The notes: a model not told the origin generated them from the sequence alone. A DNA stretch of 35,261 nucleotides from Spirochaetales bacterium (GCA_028532905.1 JAQQAM010000029.1:1-35261); one strand, 5' to 3'. Shown: positions 16,917-24,711, counted from the first letter of the stretch. Translations and numbers: made by a program.

Positions 16917-17915
16917 GTGAAAAAAGTGAAATGGGGAGTTCTGTCCACTGCCAATATAGGCATGAAAAAAGTTCTTCCTGCCATAAATAAATCTGAAAAC
17001 GGTGAGGTTTTCGCCATTGCCTCCAGGAATCTGGAAAGTGCCGAACAGGCGGCTGCAGAACTGAATATCCCCAGAGCCTACGGCAGTTATGAAGAGCTTC
17101 TGGCCGATCCGGATGTGGAAGCCATCTATAATCCTCTTCCCAATCATATGCATATTGAATGGACTGTGAAAGCCATGGAGGCGGGCAAGCATGTCCTCTG
17201 TGAAAAGCCGATCTCCCTGGATTCACGGGAAATAGAAGATCTGATTAAACTCAGGGATAAAACTGGCCTGACTGTGAGCGAGGCTTTTATGGTCCGGTAT
17301 CATCCTCAGTGGCTCAAGGCCAGAGAAATGGCCCAGGGCGGGGAACTGGGAGAACTGAGAAATGTACAGGGTTTCTTCAGCTACTATAATGTGGATAAAA
17401 ACAATATTCGGAACAGGAAAGATATCGGCGGAGGAGCCATACTGGATATCGGCTGCTATCCTGTGACCACATCCCGCTTTATATTCGGAGAAGAGCCTGT
17501 AAAGGTGGCATCTCTTCTGGAATATGATCCGGAAACCGGTATAGACCGGCTGTGTTCTGTCATGATGCAGTTTCCCTCCGGGCAGGCTTCCTTTTCTGTT
17601 TCCACTCAGCTCATTCCCTATCAGAGAATGCAGATTTTCGGAACCAAAGGACGTCTTGAGGTGGAAATCCCCTTCAATGCACCCCCTGATAAATCCTGCA
17701 GACTGTTTCTGAGCCGGGGTGAGTTTTACCGTGAGGAACATAAATTGATGGATTTTCCGGTATGTGACCAGTATACACTGCAGGCGGAGTCCTTTGTCAG
17801 AACTCTGAAGGGAGAACAGGAGAACCATGTCCCTCTGGAAGATGCTCTTCAGAATATGAAGGTTCTGGAAGCTATTTTCCGGTCAGGGGAGAGCGGCCGC
17901 TGGGAAGACGTTTAG
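16917..17915 (+). CDS. Gfo/Idh/MocA-family NAD(P)-dependent oxidoreductase
   Basis: Predicted cytosolic dehydrogenase that oxidises or reduces a sugar or cyclitol using NAD(P). The N-terminal Rossmann fold starts VKWGVLSTANIGMKKVLPAI, and the family motif GKHVLCEKPISLDSREI carries the EKP triplet with its conserved lysine. The C-terminal half has the GGGAILDIGCYPVTTSRFIFG segment characteristic of the dimeric substrate domain. The start is GTG at 16917, nine bases after AAAGGAG, giving 332 residues; an upstream in-frame ATG at 16875 would add a non-family tail. The substrate cannot be read from sequence. It appears monocistronic. Any link to the nearby polysaccharide locus, for example sugar precursor synthesis, is speculation. 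Confidence 0.92.
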   Translation: MKKVKWGVLSTANIGMKKVLPAINKSENGEVFAIASRNLESAEQAAAELNIPRAYGSYEELLADPDVEAIYNPLPNHMHIEWTVKAMEAGKHVLCEKPISLDSREIEDLIKLRDKTGLTVSEAFMVRYHPQWLKAREMAQGGELGELRNVQGFFSYYNVDKNNIRNRKDIGGGAILDIGCYPVTTSRFIFGEEPVKVASLLEYDPETGIDRLCSVMMQFPSGQASFSVSTQLIPYQRMQIFGTKGRLEVEIPFNAPPDKSCRLFLSRGEFYREEHKLMDFPVCDQYTLQAESFVRTLKGEQENHVPLEDALQNMKVLEAIFRSGESGRWEDV

Positions 17916-17989
17916 AGGATCAGGATTTTGATACTTAATCTTATAACCCCCCAAACCGAAATTTGTTGTAGTATAGGATACGCCAGTTA

Positions 17990-18071
17990 AAAAAATTATC
18001 AGGTTTTAGAGCCTGAACAGGAACGCCGCAGAGACTCCTTTGATGAGACTGCGGAAGAAGGAGATGAAAGA
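17990..18071 (+). promoter_or_regulatory. Structured leader of the Dabb gene with possible Shine-Dalgarno sequestration
   Basis: The leader contains a small hairpin TCAGG-N8-CCTGA (17999-18016) and a second stem CCGCAG (18026-18031) with CTGCGG (18049-18054), extended by CTC (18035-18037) with GAG (18045-18047). In the second hairpin CTCCTT (18035-18040) is exactly complementary to the AAGGAG ribosome binding site (18058-18063). Two exclusive pairings are therefore possible, one leaving the ribosome site open and one closing it. I could not match it to a known riboswitch class. Confidence 0.4.
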
Positions 18072-18359
18072 ATGGTAAAACATATTGTCATGTGGACACT
18101 GAAGGACAAGGCTGATGCCCCTGCCCTGAAAGAAGCAATAGAAGGAATGAAGGGGAAAGTTCCCTCACTGGTTGATGTGGAATGCGGTATTAATTACAAT
18201 CCTGCAGACGCTGCCTGTGATCTGGTTCTTATCTCGATTCACAATTCCAAAGAGGACCTGGATGCCTATCAGGATGATCCTGTCCATGGAGAAGTCAAGA
18301 AGATCGTAGGGGCCGCTGTTACATCAAGACATGTGGCAGATTTTGAATTTCAGGCATAA
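18072..18359 (+). CDS. Dabb (stress-responsive A/B barrel) domain protein
   Basis: A 95-residue protein covering one complete Dabb ferredoxin-like domain. It opens MVKHIVMWTLKDKAD, the usual strand with His and Trp, has a helix and strand with VPSLVDVECGINYNP, and ends with DDPVHGEVKKIVGAAVTSRHVADFEF. Such proteins form dimeric barrels; known relatives range from stress proteins to small enzymes, so the function is not predictable. The start is set by AAGGAG nine bases upstream. It lies 33 bases before the GAF-HD-GYP gene, so the two may be co-transcribed. Confidence 0.9.
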   Translation: MVKHIVMWTLKDKADAPALKEAIEGMKGKVPSLVDVECGINYNPADAACDLVLISIHNSKEDLDAYQDDPVHGEVKKIVGAAVTSRHVADFEFQA

Positions 18360-18392
18360 AGGCGTTAAATTAAAAATAGATAGGATGATTTT

Positions 18393-19610
18393 ATGACCAA
18401 CCAGATGAAGAAGATTCTGCAGATAGACAAGGATCTGAATAAAATTCAGGACCTTGATATTCTGCTGGAGAGAATTCTCTTTTATGCCAGAGAGGCTGTC
18501 GGGGCTGATGCGGGTTCGATTTACATCAAGGATGGAAACGAGCTGGAAATTAAATATGCCCAGAACGACACCCTTCAGAAAAAACTGGCGGAAGGTCAGA
18601 AACTGGGATTTGATATTTTTCGAATCCCTGTAAACGAAAAAACTATCTCAGGGTATGTGGCAGCAAAGGCCACCCACCTGAATATAACGGATATGTACAA
18701 TATCCCTGAAGAAAAACCCTACAGTTTTAATACCCACTTTGATGAAGTTTCAGGATATAAGACTGTTTCATCACTGACCTTCCCCCTTATTACAAATCAG
18801 GGGGAGGTTCTGGGGGTGCTTCAGCTGTTAAATGCCATAACCCCCAAGGGCAATATCACCAGTTTCAAGAAAACTGATGAACCATTTGTTCTCCACTTTG
18901 CCAGTACTGCCACCGTCGCCCTGCAGAGAGCCCGGATGACCCGTACCCTTCTGCTCAGAATGATTCAGATGGCGGAGCTCAGAGACCCCAAGGAAACGGG
19001 GGCTCATGTAAACCGGGTGGGGTCCTATTCCTGTGAAATCTATGAAGCCTGGGCCCGGCGGAGGGATATTCCGGAAGATACTCTTCAGAAACAGAAGGAT
19101 ACCCTCAGAATGGCCGCCATGCTCCACGATGTGGGGAAGGTGGGTATCTCGGATATCATTCTGAAAAAGCCCGGCCGTTTCAATGATGAAGAATATGAAA
19201 TTATGAAGTCCCACACCTATGTGGGGGCCAGACTTTTTGCGGAAGAAGAATCAGACCTGGACAGTATTGCCAGAGATATTGCCGTCAGTCACCATGAAAA
19301 CTGGGACGGCTCCGGTTATCCGGGTCAGATCAACTGGGTAGATGCCAAGGCAGATGAAATTCTTCCTTCCGGTACTGGTTTGAAAGGGGAGAGCATACCC
19401 CTGTATGCCCGGATCGTGTCCCTGGCCGATGTGTTTGATGCCCTCAGTTCAAGACGGGTCTATAAGGAAGCCTGGACCGAAGAGGATGTTCTGAATGAGA
19501 TCAGAGACTGTGCCGGCAGCAAGTTCGATCCGGAACTTGTGGATATTTTCTTTGAAGTTCTCCCTATTCTCAAACAGATCCAGCGGAAATATCCGGATCA
19601 CAGCGAATAA
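18393..19610 (+). CDS. GAF-HD-GYP cyclic-di-GMP phosphodiesterase
   Basis: Predicted cytosolic enzyme that hydrolyses c-di-GMP (to pGpG or GMP) under control of a GAF sensor. The 405 residues contain a GAF domain (about 15-180) and an HD-GYP domain (about 190-400). H245 and D246 lie in MLHDVGKVGI, followed by the conserved lysine. HHENWDGSGYPG carries the GYP triplet at 308-310. ADVFDALSSRRVYKEAW completes the metal-site signature. All key residues look intact, so it should be active. There is no membrane segment or receiver domain, so the input must be a small ligand or partner binding the GAF domain. The Shine-Dalgarno site (AGGAT) is weak. It sits between the Dabb and dihydrouridine synthase genes in an apparent operon. 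Confidence 0.94.
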   Translation: MTNQMKKILQIDKDLNKIQDLDILLERILFYAREAVGADAGSIYIKDGNELEIKYAQNDTLQKKLAEGQKLGFDIFRIPVNEKTISGYVAAKATHLNITDMYNIPEEKPYSFNTHFDEVSGYKTVSSLTFPLITNQGEVLGVLQLLNAITPKGNITSFKKTDEPFVLHFASTATVALQRARMTRTLLLRMIQMAELRDPKETGAHVNRVGSYSCEIYEAWARRRDIPEDTLQKQKDTLRMAAMLHDVGKVGISDIILKKPGRFNDEEYEIMKSHTYVGARLFAEEESDLDSIARDIAVSHHENWDGSGYPGQINWVDAKADEILPSGTGLKGESIPLYARIVSLADVFDALSSRRVYKEAWTEEDVLNEIRDCAGSKFDPELVDIFFEVLPILKQIQRKYPDHSE

Positions 19611-19625
19611 AACAAGATATTCCAA

Positions 19626-20600
19626 ATGACAAACATCATTATGGCTCCTCTGGAAGGTGTGACCGACAGGACATTCCGCAGCTGTTACTATGACCATTTT
19701 TCCGGCCTGAGCGCCTCTGTGACACCTTTTTTGCCTATACCCGACAGAGTCAAACGGGTCTCGCCGGCAACCCTCAGAATGACAGCCCTTCCCGGAGAAA
19801 CAAGGGTGCCCGAAATCCCCCAGCTTCTGGTATCTGAATCTTCAGCATTCATTACCGCCGCCAGAGCTCTGGAAGCAGCAGGGTTCACAGAACTGAACTG
19901 GAATCTGGGCTGTCCGAGCCGGGGAGTCGTCCGGAAGGGGAAGGGGGCCGGCCTTCTTCCTGATACAGAGGGTATCCTGAATATTCTGGATAAGGCTTTT
20001 TCCTGCCTGGATATTAAAATATCAATGAAAATACGCCTGGGAATGGACAACCGAGAAGAGAGTTTCAGACTTCTGCCCGAACTCAAAGGTTTTCCTCTGG
20101 CAGGTCTTACACTGCACCCCCGTCTGGGAAAACAGATGTACAGCGGCTCAGTCGATCTGGAAGGATTTGACAAGGCTCTGGAACTGTACGGCAAACCCAT
20201 TTGCTACAATGGAGATATCCGGACTGTCCGGGATTACGCAGATCTGAAAAAGAAATTTCCCGGTCAGGAGTGCTGGATGATCGGCAGAGGCCTGATGGCT
20301 GATCCTCTGCTGCCCCGGAAGATTCTGGAATATGATGAAACCGGCAGAGCAGAGGATGGGGAAGGACATCCTCTAGGCAATAATAATTTCAGAATATTTA
20401 TTGAAGATCTCCTTGAAAGGATGAAGAGGCAGTTCAGCCGGGAAACCGCACTCCTTAACTACCTGAAAGGTATTATTGTGTACACATTCAATACCACCCC
20501 CATGCCTGCAGATTACAGACACAGACTGGTGAGACTCAAAAATCTGGAAGAATGGGAATTGTTTAAAAATGAGATCTACGGGTATCTTGATTCTCAGTAG
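19626..20600 (+). CDS. dus: tRNA-dihydrouridine synthase (Dus family)
   Basis: FMN enzyme that reduces specific uridines in the tRNA D-loop to dihydrouridine with NADPH. The 324 residues begin with MAPLEGVTDRTFR, the FMN-binding start of the TIM barrel. The catalytic-acid cysteine is C96 in NWNLGCPSRGVVRKGKGAGLL. Later family segments include SMKIRLGMD, GLTLHPRLGKQMYSG, ICYNGDI and WMIGRGLMADP. Subfamily (A, B or C) is uncertain. It begins 15 bases after the HD-GYP gene without a clear ribosome binding site, and its end overlaps the convergent DRTGG gene by seven bases. Confidence 0.95.
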   Translation: MTNIIMAPLEGVTDRTFRSCYYDHFSGLSASVTPFLPIPDRVKRVSPATLRMTALPGETRVPEIPQLLVSESSAFITAARALEAAGFTELNWNLGCPSRGVVRKGKGAGLLPDTEGILNILDKAFSCLDIKISMKIRLGMDNREESFRLLPELKGFPLAGLTLHPRLGKQMYSGSVDLEGFDKALELYGKPICYNGDIRTVRDYADLKKKFPGQECWMIGRGLMADPLLPRKILEYDETGRAEDGEGHPLGNNNFRIFIEDLLERMKRQFSRETALLNYLKGIIVYTFNTTPMPADYRHRLVRLKNLEEWELFKNEIYGYLDSQ

Positions 20601-20935
20601 ACGGGAACAAGTCCGGCCTGATACAGAACACCGCAGACCCAGAACATGGTATGCCTGGTTTTCAGGATTGTAATATCACTCTCTTGAGCAAGGCGAACCA
20701 TATTGGGCGGGATGGTTTTGTCTCTGACAAACAGGATACAGCTGATATCGGCCATCTCGGCTGTCCGGATTGCCTGAACATTGGCCAGTCCTGTGATGAG
20801 AATGGCTTCATCCGCCTCATTTGTGAGGACATCACTCATCAGATCTGAACTGAAAGCATTGCTGTATTCAAGGGAATCCACATCTCCGCACACCAGCTCG
20901 GCATCTGTAAGTTTCATAATTTCTTTTAATTTCAT
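20594..20935 (-). CDS. DRTGG-domain protein
   Basis: A 113-residue protein consisting of one DRTGG-like domain: MKLKEIMKLTDAELVCG at the start, then SDLMSDVLTNEADEAILITG, the central strand-turn-helix, and ISCILFVRDKTIPPNMVRLA near the end. In anaerobes such proteins occur alone or beside hydrogenase and signalling genes; no biochemical role is assigned. The start is ATG 20935, five bases after AGGAG. An upstream in-frame start at 20986 is rejected because it would overlap the promoter. A good promoter lies immediately upstream. The gene converges on dus with a seven-base overlap. Confidence 0.85.
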   Translation of the reverse strand: MKLKEIMKLTDAELVCGDVDSLEYSNAFSSDLMSDVLTNEADEAILITGLANVQAIRTAEMADISCILFVRDKTIPPNMVRLAQESDITILKTRHTMFWVCGVLYQAGLVPVY

Positions 20936-20957
20936 TACTGCTCCTGATACAGATAAT

Positions 20958-20986
20958 ATTTTATAGATAAATGCTAAAGTTTTCAA
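20958..20986 (-). promoter_or_regulatory. Promoter of the DRTGG gene
   Basis: On the minus strand TTGAAA (20986-20981) is separated by exactly 17 bases from TAAAAT (20963-20958). Each box matches five of six sigma-70 consensus bases. Transcription should start near 20951, leaving a 15-17-base leader that contains the AGGAG site. Confidence 0.65.
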
Positions 20987-21004
20987 TCTAAATTGGAGAT
21001 TTCC

Positions 21005-21035
21005 TTCCTGACAAATTGGGCCTTTTTGTCAGGAA
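21005..21035. repeat. Perfect 11-base inverted repeat, probable operator
   Basis: TTCCTGACAAA (21005-21015) and TTTGTCAGGAA (21025-21035) are exact reverse complements separated by nine bases. Neither strand has a T-run after the stem, so it is not a terminator. The half-site centres are 20 bases apart, about two helix turns, which fits a dimeric regulator. It lies just upstream of the -35 box of the DRTGG gene and between the two divergent promoters. Confidence 0.6.
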
Positions 21036-21038
21036 CAG

Positions 21039-21079
21039 CCGGTATTGTATCAGAAAGGGTTTTTTTTCATACAATCCGG
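21039..21079. repeat. Second inverted repeat in the intergenic region
   Basis: CCGG-T-ATTGTAT (21039-21050) pairs with ATACAAT-CCGG (21069-21079), with one unpaired base. The intervening segment holds a run of eight or more T. It abuts the first inverted repeat, so the two may be a composite regulatory site. Confidence 0.45.
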
Positions 21080-21108
21080 TAGGAATATATATTTTTTTTT
21101 ACATATCC

Positions 21109-21137
21109 TTGATCAATAAATAAAGATACGATAGTAT
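21109..21137 (+). promoter_or_regulatory. Putative promoter of the TAXI TRAP genes
   Basis: TTGATC (21109-21114) and TAGTAT (21132-21137) are exactly 17 bases apart. Start of transcription would be near 21144, giving a leader of about 265 bases before the ATG at 21411. The same -10 sequence occurs at the fapA promoter. Confidence 0.5.
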
Positions 21138-21410
21138 TTTTGTATAAATATCGATTAATTATTCAATTATTCGATTCTTCATTTTCTTGACGATATCAGG
21201 CAGCTGTTCATTCAGACCTTTATCTGAACACGTAACAGTATCTGCCGGCTGATAAACTTCATAGGGGTCAAGTACCCTGCAGAATTGTTTGCATTACCCT
21301 CCGGGGATTGTATTGTCGTACCCGTTCTCTCTTGCGGGACCCGGGGATTAATTGGGATTCATGCCTTTACGGGCATAATTAATAATGTACTTATTTTTTT
21401 GGAGGATAAA

Positions 21411-22403
21411 ATGAAAAAGTTTTTGACCATTTCAGTACTTCTTCTGATCAGCGCTTCTATGATTTTTGCAGCTGGCCAGGGTGAAGGCGATGCTTCTGCA
21501 GCACCCAAGAGAACCTTCGTCACCATCGGAACCGGTGGTGTTACAGGTGTATACTACCCCACCGGCGGTGCTATCAGTAAAATGGTAAACCAGAACTTTG
21601 ATACCTACGGAATCAAAGCAACTGTTGAATCAACAGCCGGTTCTGTATTCAATGTCAATGCCATTATGGCCGGTGACCTTGAATTCGGTATTGTTCAGTC
21701 TGACAGACAGTATCAGGCTTACAATGGAACTGCCGACTGGGCAGATGCGGGAGCTCAGGATAAACTGAGAGCCGTATTCTCCATCCATCCCGAATCAGTC
21801 ACTCTTCTGGCTGCTGATGATTCCGGTATTGAAACTTTTGAAGATATCAAAGGAAAAATCATCAACATCGGTAACCCCGGTTCCGGTCAGAGAGGAAACG
21901 CCATTGATGTAATGGAAGCCTACGGAATCAACTGGGAAACAGATATCAAAGCCGAAAGCCTGAAGGCTTCTGAAGCAGCAAAAATGCTTCAGGATGGAAG
22001 AATTGATGCCTATTTCTACACCGTGGGACACCCCAACGGTTCTTTCAAGGAAGCTACTTCCGGTAAGAGAAAGGCTCACTTCGTTCCCATCACAGCCATT
22101 GACGGTCTCCTGAGTCAGTTCCCCTACTATGCCGCATCTTATATTCCCGTAAGCGAGTATCCCGGTGCCACAAACAGCGGAAATGTAGATACTTTCGGTG
22201 TTAAGGCGACTCTCTGTACATCTGCCGATGTTCCCGATGAAATTGTTTACGCCATCACCAAAGAGGTTTTTGAAAACTTTGAAGATTTCAAGAAACTCCA
22301 CCCTGCCTATGCTGTACTCACAAAAGAGAGCATGCTCACAGGTCTTTCTGCACCCATCCACGATGGTGCCATGAAATACTTCAAGGAAGCCGGTCTTAAA
22401 TAA
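21411..22403 (+). CDS. TAXI-family TRAP transporter solute-binding protein
   Basis: Periplasmic binding component of a sodium- or proton-driven TRAP transporter of the TAXI class. It has 330 residues from the ATG at 21411, preceded by GGAGGATAAA; the frame stays open further upstream but that part is not protein-like. A signal peptide (about 1-20, ending IFA-AG) is followed by the typical start TFVTIGTGGVTGVYYPTGGAI. Further family segments are FGIVQSDRQYQAYNG and INIGNPGSGQRGNAIDVMEAYG. TAXI proteins bind small carboxylates such as glutamate or dicarboxylates; the ligand here cannot be read. The fused permease gene follows after 102 bases holding two hairpins. Confidence 0.95.
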   Translation: MKKFLTISVLLLISASMIFAAGQGEGDASAAPKRTFVTIGTGGVTGVYYPTGGAISKMVNQNFDTYGIKATVESTAGSVFNVNAIMAGDLEFGIVQSDRQYQAYNGTADWADAGAQDKLRAVFSIHPESVTLLAADDSGIETFEDIKGKIINIGNPGSGQRGNAIDVMEAYGINWETDIKAESLKASEAAKMLQDGRIDAYFYTVGHPNGSFKEATSGKRKAHFVPITAIDGLLSQFPYYAASYIPVSEYPGATNSGNVDTFGVKATLCTSADVPDEIVYAITKEVFENFEDFKKLHPAYAVLTKESMLTGLSAPIHDGAMKYFKEAGLK

Positions 22404-22434
22404 TCCGCTTTTTTGAAACGTAAGTTTTAATTTT

Positions 22435-22456
22435 ACCCCGGCAGTTCTGCCGGGGT
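22435..22456 (+). other. GC-rich stem-loop after the TAXI binding-protein gene
   Basis: ACCCCGGCAG (22435-22444) and CTGCCGGGGT (22447-22456) form a strong stem. No T-run follows, so full termination is unlikely. Such intercistronic stems after binding-protein genes commonly stabilise the upstream message, making the binding protein more abundant than the permease. Confidence 0.6.
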
Positions 22457-22459
22457 GTA

Positions 22460-22480
22460 TCTGTCTTTTAAATAGACAGA
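22460..22480 (+). other. Second stem-loop between the TAXI and permease genes
   Basis: TCTGTCT (22460-22466) and AGACAGA (22474-22480) pair perfectly around a seven-base loop. It lies between the GC-rich stem and the AAGGAG ribosome site of the permease gene (22489-22494), so it could affect permease translation. Confidence 0.45.
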
Positions 22481-22505
22481 GATTTCCCAAGGAGCCGTTT
22501 TTTAT

Positions 22506-24578
22506 ATGTTAAAAGAACTTGAAAACCAACCCAGTGATGCTGATCTCGATAAGGCTCAGAGAATTGTCGATGAAGCAGAGGGGGGGACTCGTAATGTCGA
22601 GTCAGGCATAAGCCGCTGGCTTATACCAGTTATTGCCGCCACCTGGTCTATTTTTCAGTTATCCATCTCATCTTTTATTCTGCTGGAAAGTACTCTTGTA
22701 CGATCCATTCATCTTGCATTTGCTATTTGTCTGGTGTTTTTAAGCCATCCGATGTTCAAGAAACCAAAGAAAAACAGGTTTCTTAATTATTTTGCAAACA
22801 ACGACCGCTATTCCGTGGTCGATATCATTATAACTGTTCTGGCCACAGCTCTTGCCCTCTATATCGCTATTGATTATGTCGGTATCAGCGGCCGTCAGGG
22901 TATGCCCCTTCAGCGGGATATCATATTTGGATTTACTCTGGTGATTCTTCTACTGGAAGCCGCCAGAAGAGCCCTTGGCCCGGCCCTGCCCATCGTTGCC
23001 ATTGTTTTTATTCTGTACAGTTTTTTCGGCCCCTATATGCCGGCCGTACTGGCATTCAAGGGTGTCTCCATAAAAAGATTCATCGGACAGATTACACTCT
23101 CCACAGAGGGAATCTACGGTGTGCCCCTGGATGTTTCCGCGACCATTGTTTTTCTCTTTGTACTGTTTGGTGCCATGCTGGACAAGGCCGGTGCGGGTAA
23201 GTATTTCGTTGATCTGGCCTTCAGTCTTCTGGGACGTTATAAGGGCGGTCCGGCTAAAGCCGCCGTTCTTGCCAGCGGTCTGACAGGGATGGTCTCAGGC
23301 TCCAGTATTGCCAATACGGTAACAACCGGTACTTTTACCATTCCCCTTATGAAGAGTGTAGGCTATCCGGCCCACAAGGCGGGAGCCGTTGAAGTCGCCT
23401 GCAGTACCAATGGCCAGCTCATGCCCCCGATTATGGGAGCCGCCGCCTTTATTATTGCGGAATACTGTAATCTGGAATATGTGGAAGTGATTAGAGCCGC
23501 CTTTATTCCTGCGGTTGTTTCGTATATCGCCCTGATGTATATCACCCACCTGGAAGCCTCCAAACTGGGACTGGAAGGGATTCCCAAGGCAGACCTTCCC
23601 CAGTTCTGGAAAACCTTTATCAGCGGTATTCATTTTCTGATTCCTCTTCTGTTTCTGATTGTAGAGCTGGTCGTGTTCAGACACTCTCCTGCTCTGGCGG
23701 CTTTCAGAGCCATTCTGGCCCTGACGGTTCTGATTTTTGTTCAGAATGTCTACCATGCGGTGAAGAAGAAAGATTCCATTCCCAAAGCTCTCAAGCATGC
23801 CTGCTGGCAGATCGGAACATCCCTGGTTGCCGGCGGCAAGAATATGATGGGAATCGGTGTCGCCGTAGCTTCTGCCGGTATTATTGTAGGAGTTGTCACA
23901 CTGGGACTGGGCGGCATTATCACTGAAGTCATTGAAGTCCTTTCAGGGGGCAACTTTATTCTGATTCTGATTATCACAGCCATTGCGAGTCTGATTCTGG
24001 GGATGGGACTGCCCACCACAGCCAACTATATTGTTATGGCTTCCCTGACCGCACCGGTTATTCTGACACTGGGTGAGAAAAACGGAATCATCATTCCTCT
24101 GATTGCTGCACATCTTTTTGTTTTCTTCTTTGGCATCCTGGCAGATGATACACCTCCTGTAGGTCTGGCAGCCTTTGCGGCAGCCGCTATAGCCAAGTCT
24201 GATCCTATCAAGACAGGGGTTCAGGGATTCACCTACGATATCCGGACGGCCATACTTCCCTTTATGTTTATTTTCAATACAGAGCTTCTTCTGATTGGAG
24301 TTGATTCTGTGGCATATGCGGCCTGGATTTTTGTAACCGCCCTGCTGGCTATGTTTGCCTTTGCAGCTCTGACCCAGGGATACTTCTTTATCAGGAACAA
24401 GTGGTACGAGGGCATTGCCCTGGGCGTGGGAGCTCTGACGCTGCTCCGTCCTGATCTTGTGGGCAAGTGGATTGGTTTGTCCTCTGCACCCACACAGGTT
24501 GTTATGCTGATTGGTATAGCTGTCATCGCCTTTATATACGGTGAACAGAGACTGCGCAGTAAAAAAGCGTCAGCCTGA
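22506..24578 (+). CDS. TRAP transporter fused small/large permease (TAXI type)
   Basis: Inner-membrane channel of the TRAP transporter, 690 residues, with the small (DctQ-like) and large (DctM-like) subunits fused as is usual for TAXI systems. A charged cytosolic N-terminus (about 1-40) precedes many hydrophobic helices. The DctM part includes ASGLTGMVSGSSIANTVTTG, the conserved Gly/Ser/Asn-rich transport motif, and NGQLMPPIMGAAAFIIAEY. A second Gly-rich repeat, LGMGLPTTANYIVMAS, is followed by FGILADDTPPVGLAAFAAA. The ATG is preceded by AAGGAG at 11 bases, slightly long. A strong terminator follows 14 bases after the stop, ending the two-gene operon. Confidence 0.96.
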   Translation: MLKELENQPSDADLDKAQRIVDEAEGGTRNVESGISRWLIPVIAATWSIFQLSISSFILLESTLVRSIHLAFAICLVFLSHPMFKKPKKNRFLNYFANNDRYSVVDIIITVLATALALYIAIDYVGISGRQGMPLQRDIIFGFTLVILLLEAARRALGPALPIVAIVFILYSFFGPYMPAVLAFKGVSIKRFIGQITLSTEGIYGVPLDVSATIVFLFVLFGAMLDKAGAGKYFVDLAFSLLGRYKGGPAKAAVLASGLTGMVSGSSIANTVTTGTFTIPLMKSVGYPAHKAGAVEVACSTNGQLMPPIMGAAAFIIAEYCNLEYVEVIRAAFIPAVVSYIALMYITHLEASKLGLEGIPKADLPQFWKTFISGIHFLIPLLFLIVELVVFRHSPALAAFRAILALTVLIFVQNVYHAVKKKDSIPKALKHACWQIGTSLVAGGKNMMGIGVAVASAGIIVGVVTLGLGGIITEVIEVLSGGNFILILIITAIASLILGMGLPTTANYIVMASLTAPVILTLGEKNGIIIPLIAAHLFVFFFGILADDTPPVGLAAFAAAAIAKSDPIKTGVQGFTYDIRTAILPFMFIFNTELLLIGVDSVAYAAWIFVTALLAMFAFAALTQGYFFIRNKWYEGIALGVGALTLLRPDLVGKWIGLSSAPTQVVMLIGIAVIAFIYGEQRLRSKKASA

Positions 24579-24592
24579 TTCGAATTCAACAT

Positions 24593-24624
24593 AAAAAAAG
24601 ATCCCGGCTCCGGGATCTTTTTTT
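24593..24624 (+). terminator. Bidirectional intrinsic terminator
   Basis: GATCCCGG (24600-24607) pairs with CCGGGATC (24610-24617). It is flanked by seven A (24593-24599) and seven T (24618-24624), so the stem can extend and works as a terminator on either strand. It closes the TRAP operon. Confidence 0.92.
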
Positions 24625-24682
24625 GATTATAAGTCATTGAATAATCTTATAGCGTTCAGAGGAAGTTCAGATTCGCAGGGAC

Positions 24683-24711
24683 TTGCAGGCTGGTTAACTG
24701 TCCTTTAGTAT
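24683..24711 (+). promoter_or_regulatory. Promoter of fapA giving a leaderless transcript
   Basis: TTGCAG (24683-24688) and TAGTAT (24706-24711) are separated by exactly 17 bases. Transcription is expected about seven bases after the -10 box, which falls on the A of the start codon at 24718. No Shine-Dalgarno site exists before the gene. Confidence 0.55.

Larger units (their letters stand above)
20987..21410. other. Long regulatory intergenic region between the DRTGG and TAXI genes
   Basis: About 420 bases without a credible gene. In order it holds two adjacent inverted repeats (21005-21035 and 21039-21079), an AT-rich stretch, a plus-strand promoter (21109-21137), and a predicted leader of about 265 bases with small GC-rich hairpins. 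Within the leader are CCCG-N10-CGGG (21321-21338), ATGCC-N6-GGCAT (21361-21376) and a nine-base direct repeat CCGGGGATT at 21301-21309 and 21341-21349. An upstream in-frame start for the TAXI gene at 21285 is not credible. No known riboswitch was recognised. Confidence 0.6.

Noticed and set aside
21285-21410. Upstream extension of the TAXI binding-protein gene
   Set aside because: The signal peptide begins at 21411, directly after GGAGGATAAA; the extension is not protein-like and would bury the signal.
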